From Pseudomonas sp. FP2196 (GTDB lineage: Bacteria > Pseudomonadota > Gammaproteobacteria > Pseudomonadales > Pseudomonadaceae): a stretch of 64,000 nucleotides of DNA. This document shows positions 58,667-64,000 of the stretch, piece by piece. Location: the NCBI RefSeq assembly GCF_030687715.1, contig NZ_CP117445.1, positions 2,965,501-3,029,500 on the forward strand. Direction: 5' to 3'. A program made the position numbers and the translations under genes. The first letter of the stretch is position 1; the number at the start of each line of letters is the position of its first letter. The notes below the pieces were generated by a model. That model saw nothing but the letters and a program-made list of their open reading frames with translations, ran no database searches and was not told the DNA's origin.

Positions 58667-59641
58667 TCAAACGACGGCCATATGCTGCATGCGCCGCTTC
58701 AACGTATCCGAAGGCAATTCGGCGAACTGTCGGCGGTACTGTTCTGCAAATCTGCCCAAGTGGACAAATCCGTAATCAAGGGCCATTTCAGTAACGCTTC
58801 GCACATTGCAATCCGGATCGGCAAGGCATGCCTGGATGCGTGTCAGCTTCTGTTCACGGATGAACCGTTGCGGCGTGGTGTGCATGTGTCTTTCAAACAA
58901 GGTATACAACGAGCGCACACTCAGTTGCGCCTGATCCGCAAGGCTTTGGACGCTGATGTCTTGCTGCAGGTTACGACGGATGTAATCCACTATCCGCTCG
59001 AACGTGCTGTTGGTGCACGCCAGATGTTCACGCCTCACGTTATTGCGCATCAGGGTCAACATTTTACTGGCGACGATCTGCGCATAGTGCTCCTGGACAC
59101 GGGCCAGCGCGGCGCCGTCCTCGGCTTCAGTACAGATGGTGGCCATCAACGGCACAAAAGCCTGCAATTGATCCAGCGAATAACGATGTTGGAGAAAACG
59201 GATGCCTTCGCTCGGATACAGCCAGCGCTGCTCCTCGCAGATTGACTCGAGCAATCGTGCAGGCACCTTCAGGATGAATTTCTCGCAGTCGTGAGAGTAC
59301 GTCAGGTCAACCGGGTCGTCGGGATTGATAAGCAGCAACTCACCTGGCACCAGATGATGCACGCCGGCGGGCCCCCGCCAGAGACAGTCGCCACGCAGCA
59401 ATATCTGCAAATGAAAGATGTCTTGCAAGGCGTCGGAGACCACTCGGACGCTGGAACCGTAGCTGATCCGACAGAGATCCAGGCTGGCAAATTTGCGGTG
59501 ATTCAACTGAGCGCGGGCGTTGCTCTTGCGTGGTAATTGAATGCAATGGCTGCCGACATGCTGATTTACATATCCAGATACCGCATGGGGGTCGGCGTTC
59601 TTGAACACCTCGCTGCGCTCGCTTAGCAGGGGCATATTCAT
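58667..59641 (-). CDS. benR: XylS/BenR-type AraC regulator of benzoate catabolism
   Basis: The 324-residue regulator has the XylS-like N-terminal domain (GSHCIQLPRKSNARAQLNHRKFASLDLCRISYGSSVRV) and a double helix-turn-helix. The first contains VQSLADQAQLSVRSLYTLFERHMHTTPQRFIREQKL and the second VTEMALDYGFVHLGRFAEQYRRQFAELPSDTLKRR. It lies downstream of benD on the same strand but behind a terminator. Benzoate-responsive activation of benA via the TGCA-N6-GGATA pair is inferred. The ATG at 59641 is chosen; a GTG at 59650 and an ATG at 59635 are alternatives. An anthranilate-type AntR is a weaker possibility. Confidence 0.85.
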   Translation of the reverse strand: MNMPLLSERSEVFKNADPHAVSGYVNQHVGSHCIQLPRKSNARAQLNHRKFASLDLCRISYGSSVRVVSDALQDIFHLQILLRGDCLWRGPAGVHHLVPGELLLINPDDPVDLTYSHDCEKFILKVPARLLESICEEQRWLYPSEGIRFLQHRYSLDQLQAFVPLMATICTEAEDGAALARVQEHYAQIVASKMLTLMRNNVRREHLACTNSTFERIVDYIRRNLQQDISVQSLADQAQLSVRSLYTLFERHMHTTPQRFIREQKLTRIQACLADPDCNVRSVTEMALDYGFVHLGRFAEQYRRQFAELPSDTLKRRMQHMAVV

Positions 59642-59747
59642 GTCGGTCACTCTTATATTATTGTTATCAATCAGGCTTGAAACTCAGGCAAAGCTATAGG
59701 TACAGGCCTCTTGATTCTCTGTCACGATCACGCCGAATACCAATACG

Positions 59748-59785
59748 AAAAGAGTTGGACACCATACTCGACAGGTATCCAACTC
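59748..59785 (-). terminator. Intrinsic terminator after benD
   Basis: On the complement GAGTTGGATACC pairs with GGTGTCCAACTC (twelve pairs, one wobble) around a ten-base loop and is followed by TTTT. This is a good rho-independent terminator between benD and the regulator gene, so benR must have its own promoter. Confidence 0.75.
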
Positions 59786-59814
59786 GCTTTCCAACCTTCA
59801 CCCGACATCGGCAC

Positions 59815-60573
59815 TCAGCCCAAGTCGCCACCGCCAACCGGTAGCGTGACGCCGGTGATGTAGGAGGCTTCATCGGAAGCCAGGAACAAAATTGCGCCGA
59901 CCTGTTCATCAATCGTGCCGTAGCGTTTCATCAAGCTACTGTCCTTGGTCTGCTCGACGATCTGCGAGTACCAATGTTGTTCCTGTTCGGTGGGCACGGC
60001 GGTGTTACGGGGGATTCGACGTGGTGGTGCGTCTGTACCACCCGGAGCAGTTGCATTGACGCGCACACCGCGCCCGCCCGTTTCAAAAGCCAGGCAGGCC
60101 GTCAGCGCATTGATTCCGCCCTTGGCCGCGCCATAAGGTGCCCGATTGACTCCCCGGGTGGCGATAGACGAAACGTTGACGATCGCCCCGCTGCCTTGAG
60201 CCAGCATATGAGGCAAGGCGTTATGGCAGCACCAGAGAGTGGGAAACAGCGACCGACGTACCTCTGCCTCGATTTCGTCGGGAAGATAATGCTCGAAAGG
60301 CTTGGCCCAGATAGTGCCACCCACGTTGTTGATCAAAATGTCCAACCGGCCGAAGTGCTCAATGGCCTGGCTCACCACGCGCTGGCAATCGGCGTAGCGC
60401 TCCAGGTCAGCAGTCAACGCAAACACTTGCGCCGGCAGTTCGTGCACCAGTTCACTGCGATCCACAGCAACCACCCTTGCGCCTTCGAGCAACAGACGCT
60501 CGACGACGCCTCGACCAATGCCTTGCGCAGCGCCAGTGACCAGCGCGACTTTATTGTTGAATCTCATGCTCAT
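59815..60573 (-). CDS. benD: 1,6-dihydroxycyclohexa-2,4-diene-1-carboxylate dehydrogenase
   Basis: The 252-residue SDR has TGAAQGIGRG, the NNVGGTIW segment and the YGAAKGG Tyr/Lys pair typical of BenD/XylL. It oxidises benzoate cis-diol with NAD to catechol and CO2. It follows benC by 23 bases as the last gene of benABCD. An intrinsic terminator follows. The start ATG at 60573 has a second in-frame ATG two codons later. Confidence 0.95.
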   Translation of the reverse strand: MSMRFNNKVALVTGAAQGIGRGVVERLLLEGARVVAVDRSELVHELPAQVFALTADLERYADCQRVVSQAIEHFGRLDILINNVGGTIWAKPFEHYLPDEIEAEVRRSLFPTLWCCHNALPHMLAQGSGAIVNVSSIATRGVNRAPYGAAKGGINALTACLAFETGGRGVRVNATAPGGTDAPPRRIPRNTAVPTEQEQHWYSQIVEQTKDSSLMKRYGTIDEQVGAILFLASDEASYITGVTLPVGGGDLG

Positions 60574-60596
60574 GGCGACCTCGACATACCGCTTGC

Positions 60597-61610
60597 TCAG
60601 GCAGCACTGGCGGCAAATTTTTCGTAGTAGAAGTTGGCGGGAGAGATGCCCTGTTCACGAATGTAATGACTGACGGCCTCCACCATCGGAGGTGGCCCGC
60701 ACAGATAGATGTCTACGTCGCCGCCATTCAAATGCTCAGGCGCAATGTGCTGGGTGACGTAACCCCTTTGCGGCCACTCGCTCTGCGGATTTGCCACACA
60801 GGCACTGAACGTGAAATTGGGAATGCTCGCCGTCAGGGCCTTGAGGCGGTCCATTTCTACCAGGTCGAAATCGTTGGTGACGCCGTAAATCAGGTGTAAT
60901 GGGTGATCACTGCCTTGTTCGGCAATCGTCTCGAGCATTGCCGTAAACGGCGCAAGTCCAGTCCCGCCGGCCAGCATGAGCAGCGGCCGTTTGATCGGGC
61001 GCAGGTAAAAGCTGCCCAACGGACCCGCGAGGCTCATGTGATCGCCGACTTTGGCCAGCTCAGTGAGAAACTGGCTCATCAGACCGCCAGGAACATTGCG
61101 GATCAGGAAGCTTACGCGCCCCTCCTTCTGCACCGAGCTGAACGAGTACGCGCGTGTCTGGTTGCTGCCTGGCACTTGCAGATTGACATACTGACCCGGC
61201 AAGAACGTCAGGTCGGCGAGAGCATCGCCCTGGATGGACAGTGACAGCGTGCTGTCAGACAGTCGACGAACTTCCTGGATCGCCCCCTCATAAGTGGATT
61301 GCTGGGTCTTGCACACGTCGGACGACGCAGGAATGCTCACCACACAATCACTTTTCACCCGCATCTGGCAGGTCAGTACGAAACCTTCGCCTGCCTCCTC
61401 GGCAGTCAGGGCATCATCAATGTAATCCTCGCCGAGCTCGTACTCACCCGATTCGGCAAAACATTTGCAGGTTCCGCAAGCGCCATCGCGGCAGTCCAGC
61501 GGAATATTGATTCCTTGGCGGTACGCGGCATCGGCCACGGTTTCACTGGCCGTTGCGACAATGAAACGGGTTACGCCGTCTTCGAAATTCAGGGCAATCT
61601 TGTGGCTCAT
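60597..61610 (-). CDS. benC: Benzoate 1,2-dioxygenase electron transfer component
   Basis: The 337-residue reductase has an N-terminal plant-type ferredoxin (CRDGACGTCKC...LTCQ), an FAD domain with QTRAYSFSS and an NADH domain (LLMLAGGTGLAPFTAML, IYLCGPPPMVE). It passes electrons from NADH to the BenAB oxygenase. The gene is 61 bases behind benB and 23 before benD. Domain order is that of the class IB reductases, unlike the VanB type at 50613. Confidence 0.95.
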   Translation of the reverse strand: MSHKIALNFEDGVTRFIVATASETVADAAYRQGINIPLDCRDGACGTCKCFAESGEYELGEDYIDDALTAEEAGEGFVLTCQMRVKSDCVVSIPASSDVCKTQQSTYEGAIQEVRRLSDSTLSLSIQGDALADLTFLPGQYVNLQVPGSNQTRAYSFSSVQKEGRVSFLIRNVPGGLMSQFLTELAKVGDHMSLAGPLGSFYLRPIKRPLLMLAGGTGLAPFTAMLETIAEQGSDHPLHLIYGVTNDFDLVEMDRLKALTASIPNFTFSACVANPQSEWPQRGYVTQHIAPEHLNGGDVDIYLCGPPPMVEAVSHYIREQGISPANFYYEKFAASAA

Positions 61611-61671
61611 GACAAACCTCGCATGGCTGCGCGCCTCCCCACTCGTGGCGGGTTGCGCAACGCAGCCCGAT

Positions 61672-62160
61672 TCACAGGTGGTAGATATCGATGACCTGAC
61701 GGACGTAATCGTTTTTCAGTACCACTTTCTTGGCTTTGATCAGCGGCTGTTCTCCGCGCGTATCCAAGGTGTAGAAACTGGTACCGAAATAGCTGTCTAC
61801 GGTCTTGTAGCGAAAGCTCAGCGTGTGCCAGTTGAAACGCACCGCGCACTGACCTTCGCTCATCTCGGTGATCTCGATATTGCTCAGGTTATGGGAGGTG
61901 CGGGTGTCCGGAATGCTCGCGCTGGAGCGCTCGGTCTTGATCCGGAATATCCGATCCTCCAAGCCCTCACGACTGCCGTACCAAATCAGCGAAATTTCAC
62001 TTTGCGGATCTTCAGTCAGTTCGTCGTCGTCATCCCAGGACGGCATCCAGAACGTCGCATCGGCGGCATAGAGCTCCAGCCACTGATCCCACAGTTTGTC
62101 GTCAAGATAACGGGCTTCGCGAAAGAGGAAATCGCGCACTTGCTCATAGGAAGCGCTCAT
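61672..62160 (-). CDS. benB: Benzoate 1,2-dioxygenase small (beta) subunit
   Basis: The 162-residue beta subunit has the NTF2-like fold of ring-hydroxylating dioxygenases. Landmarks are [33 protein letters not shown] near the N-terminus and [10 protein letters not shown] and [15 protein letters not shown] further on. It forms the alpha3beta3 oxygenase with BenA and overlaps benA by four bases. It has no redox centre. Confidence 0.95.
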   Translation of the reverse strand: MSASYEQVRDFLFREARYLDDKLWDQWLELYAADATFWMPSWDDDDELTEDPQSEISLIWYGSREGLEDRIFRIKTERSSASIPDTRTSHNLSNIEITEMSEGQCAVRFNWHTLSFRYKTVDSYFGTSFYTLDTRGEQPLIKAKKVVLKNDYVRQVIDIYHL

Positions 62161-63521
62161 TGGACCTCCCGCGCAGGAATGTTGCCTGCCTGTTCGACGG
62201 CCACTGCTTGAAGCATGGTGTCTTTCCAGTATTTGTGCTGTTCCACGAACAGCCCCTCGTCTTCCGTGCGCACACCACTGAGCAACGGATGTAGATCGAT
62301 TTCCAGCGCCGCTTCATCAGGTCCTTCAACCCAGTGTTCGGCACCGCGTGACATATCGTTCCACGCAGTCGCGCTGCCTTGATAACCGATCTGGCAGGAA
62401 CGAAACTCCTCAAGGTCATCAGGCGTTGCCATGCCGCTGACGTTGAAAAAGTCTTCGTACTGGCGGATGCGTCGCGCACGGGCGTCTGCGCTTTCTCCCA
62501 CTGGGGCGATGCAGTAAATGGTGATTTCGGTTTGATTGACCGAGATGGGCCGAGCAATGCGAATTTGCGAACTGAATTGGTCCATTAAGTAGACATTCGG
62601 ATACAGGCACAGATTGCGCGAGTTCCCGATCATCCAGTCGGCGCGAGCCTGCCCAAAACCACTGACCAGTTCGTCACGGCGCTCATACAGAGGCCTGTCT
62701 TCCGGGTTGGCCCAGCGCGTCCAAAGCAGCATGTGGCCTTTGTCGAATGAATAGAAGCCACCGCCACTTTTTGCCCAGCCGCCTGCGCTCATGGTCGGGT
62801 TGACGTCGCCGGACTGACGCTCTTTACGCTGGTTCTGGGTGGCCGCGTAGTTCCAGTGCACCGAGCTGACGTGATAACCGTCCGCGCCATTTTCCGCGGT
62901 GAGCTTCCAGTTGCCCTCGTAGATGTAGCTGGAAGAACCACGCAGCACTTCCAGGCCGTCCGGGGACTGATCGACAATCATGTCGATGATCTTGGCAGAC
63001 TCTCCCAAGTGTTCGGCCAAAGGCACCACGTCAGCATTGAGACTACCGAACAGAAAACCCCGGTAGGACTCAAACCGGGCCACCTTGGTCAGGTCATGCG
63101 AGCCTTCGCAGTTGAAGCTTTGAGGGTATCCGGCATTGCTCGGATCTTTGACCTTGAGCAGCTTGCCTGAGTTGTTGAAGGTCCAGCCATGGAACGGGCA
63201 GGTATAGGAAGATTTGTTGCCGCGCTTGTGTCGGCACAGCATCGCGCCGCGATGACTACAGGCATTCAGGAAGGCGTTAAGTACGCCGTCCTTGTTCCGT
63301 GTGATGAAGATAGGCTGGCGCCCCATCTGCAGCGTGATGTAATCATTTTTCTGAGGGATCTGGCTTTCGTGTGCGAGGTACAGCCAGTTGCCTTCAAAAA
63401 TATGCTTCATTTCGAGGTCGAACAGGCGGGGATCGGTGAACATCTCGCGCTTGCAGCGGTAGATGCCCTCTTCACGGTTTTCCTCGAGCAAGGAATTGAG
63501 ATACTCGACGCCAATGGACAT
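62157..63521 (-). CDS. benA: Benzoate 1,2-dioxygenase large (alpha) subunit
   Basis: The 454-residue alpha subunit carries a Rieske cluster ([28 protein letters not shown], about 87-114) and the mononuclear iron site in [13 protein letters not shown]. It adds both atoms of O2 to benzoate to give the cis-diol carboxylate. The segment [28 protein letters not shown] is typical of BenA rather than AntA. The ATG at 63521 follows GGAGG. It is the first gene of benABCD and has two BenR/XylS-type sites upstream. Confidence 0.96.
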   Translation of the reverse strand: MSIGVEYLNSLLEENREEGIYRCKREMFTDPRLFDLEMKHIFEGNWLYLAHESQIPQKNDYITLQMGRQPIFITRNKDGVLNAFLNACSHRGAMLCRHKRGNKSSYTCPFHGWTFNNSGKLLKVKDPSNAGYPQSFNCEGSHDLTKVARFESYRGFLFGSLNADVVPLAEHLGESAKIIDMIVDQSPDGLEVLRGSSSYIYEGNWKLTAENGADGYHVSSVHWNYAATQNQRKERQSGDVNPTMSAGGWAKSGGGFYSFDKGHMLLWTRWANPEDRPLYERRDELVSGFGQARADWMIGNSRNLCLYPNVYLMDQFSSQIRIARPISVNQTEITIYCIAPVGESADARARRIRQYEDFFNVSGMATPDDLEEFRSCQIGYQGSATAWNDMSRGAEHWVEGPDEAALEIDLHPLLSGVRTEDEGLFVEQHKYWKDTMLQAVAVEQAGNIPAREVQ

Positions 63522-63582
63522 GGTCTGAGCCTCCGTTGTTGTTATTGGTAGGCTCAGTGTCACCGGCAATCCGTATCAGCAA

Positions 63583-63618
63583 TATCCGTTGCGTGCAGAC
63601 CGCTATCCGGTTTGTGCA
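63583..63618 (-). promoter_or_regulatory. Tandem BenR/XylS binding sites of the ben promoter
   Basis: On the complement TGCA-N6-GGATA occurs at 63604-63618 (TGCACAAACCGGATA) and at 63583-63597 (TGCACGCAACGGATA), separated by six bases. This is the known XylS/BenR direct-repeat architecture, 21 bases in period. The nearer copy ends 62 bases before the benA start and would overlap the -35 region; a -10 hexamer (GACACT) lies 21 bases further. Confidence 0.88.
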
Positions 63619-63756
63619 GAACAAACACGTTTCAGCTGAAGATCGCCATCGAATCGAATATATCGATAGTGATCATTCATAAATGCCATACATGCCGAAT
63701 GTGAAAATATCGTCAAATACGCTTCTATTTCAATTAGATAACCATTCGGAGCTGTT

Positions 63757-64000
63757 TTGTACCCTAATCTGCGTGAGCTAAAACTGGCTTCTTTGTCGTT
63801 GTTGCTGAAATTTGGATTTGTCTTCTTTTCGCTGGCGATGCTCTGGCTGGACATCGCCATCTTCCACACTCAAATTCTCGAGATATCGTTCACCGAAATC
63901 AGCCAAGAGTTGATGCTGTTCATTATCGCCGTATTGTTCTGGACGTTACCGACGAGCAAAGGCCATGCGGGATTCAAATCATTGGCCGGCGGTTTCTTTG
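63757..64000 (+). CDS. Putative inner-membrane protein, 5' part (runs off the window)
   Basis: The frame from a TTG at 63757, behind CGGAG, to the window edge reads LYPNLRELKLASLSLLLKFG..., with two hydrophobic helices (SLLLKFGFVFFSLAMLWLDIAIF and LMLFIIAVLFWTLP). No stop occurs up to position 64000. There is no ATG before the second half of helix one, so TTG is the likely start. The family is not recognised. It is divergent from benA. Confidence 0.6.
   Translation, partial: MYPNLRELKLASLSLLLKFGFVFFSLAMLWLDIAIFHTQILEISFTEISQELMLFIIAVLFWTLPTSKGHAGFKSLAGGFF

Noticed and set aside
63603..63869. 88-codon open frame on the complement upstream of benA
   Set aside because: It covers the BenR sites and the start of the plus-strand membrane protein gene, with no ribosome-binding site of note.

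Overview
The window is a chromosomal segment of a Pseudomonas, most likely from the P. fluorescens group. The arnBCADTEF-ugd operon layout, the fadDx/fadAx-type short-chain acyl-CoA cluster, the PLD-type PssA and the many REP-like hairpins (cores AAAAGATCGCAGCC and TTCGCGAGCAGGCTCGCT) all point there. No insertion sequence, CRISPR array or rRNA was seen. One tRNA gene was found.

Positions 1-8.7 kb hold a TSUP permease fragment, a TetR regulator with a DUF1348 protein, phosphatidylserine synthase, and a Fur-box-preceded iron operon (efeU-efeO-efeB plus a second M75 imelysin-domain protein). An AraC regulator follows. Positions 9-17 kb hold a short/branched-chain acyl-CoA catabolic operon (acyl-CoA synthetase, 3-hydroxyacyl-CoA dehydrogenase, thiolase, acyl-CoA dehydrogenase, enoyl-CoA hydratase). 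It converges with an acyl-CoA dehydrogenase/3-hydroxyisobutyryl-CoA hydrolase pair suited to valine breakdown.

Positions 17-30.5 kb hold an HPP membrane protein, an MFS carrier, a GNAT acetyltransferase and the lipid A aminoarabinose operon. That operon is translationally coupled by 1-4 base overlaps and ends in an extra membrane glycosyltransferase. A lone tyrosine recombinase is divergent to it. Positions 31.8-38.2 kb hold pqiC-pqiB (MCE transport, no pqiA beside them) and a gamma-glutamyl-putrescine cluster (oxidase, polyamine-binding protein, synthetase) with a divergent AraC regulator. Positions 39.3-43.3 kb hold a FecI sigma factor, a FecR regulator and a TonB receptor behind a strong Fur-box match.

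Positions 43.9-54 kb are the accessory part, visibly more A+T rich and partly decayed. There is an unassigned 772-residue protein directly behind a tRNA-Lys(CTT), an in-frame ApbE/VIT1 deletion chimera, an ArsO-like monooxygenase, an SDR remnant and about 1 kb of debris. A MarR-controlled VanB/VanA-like Rieske system follows, with a second MarR and a TetR next to a tripartite efflux operon (54.4-58.6 kb). Positions 58.7-63.6 kb hold benABCD and a XylS/BenR-type regulator. Two canonical TGCA-N6-GGATA sites precede benA, and an intrinsic terminator separates benD from the regulator. A membrane protein gene runs off the right edge.

The best candidate for something undescribed is the 772-residue orphan at the tRNA. 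Its function cannot be read from sequence alone. All functional names are by recognition of family motifs; no search was run.
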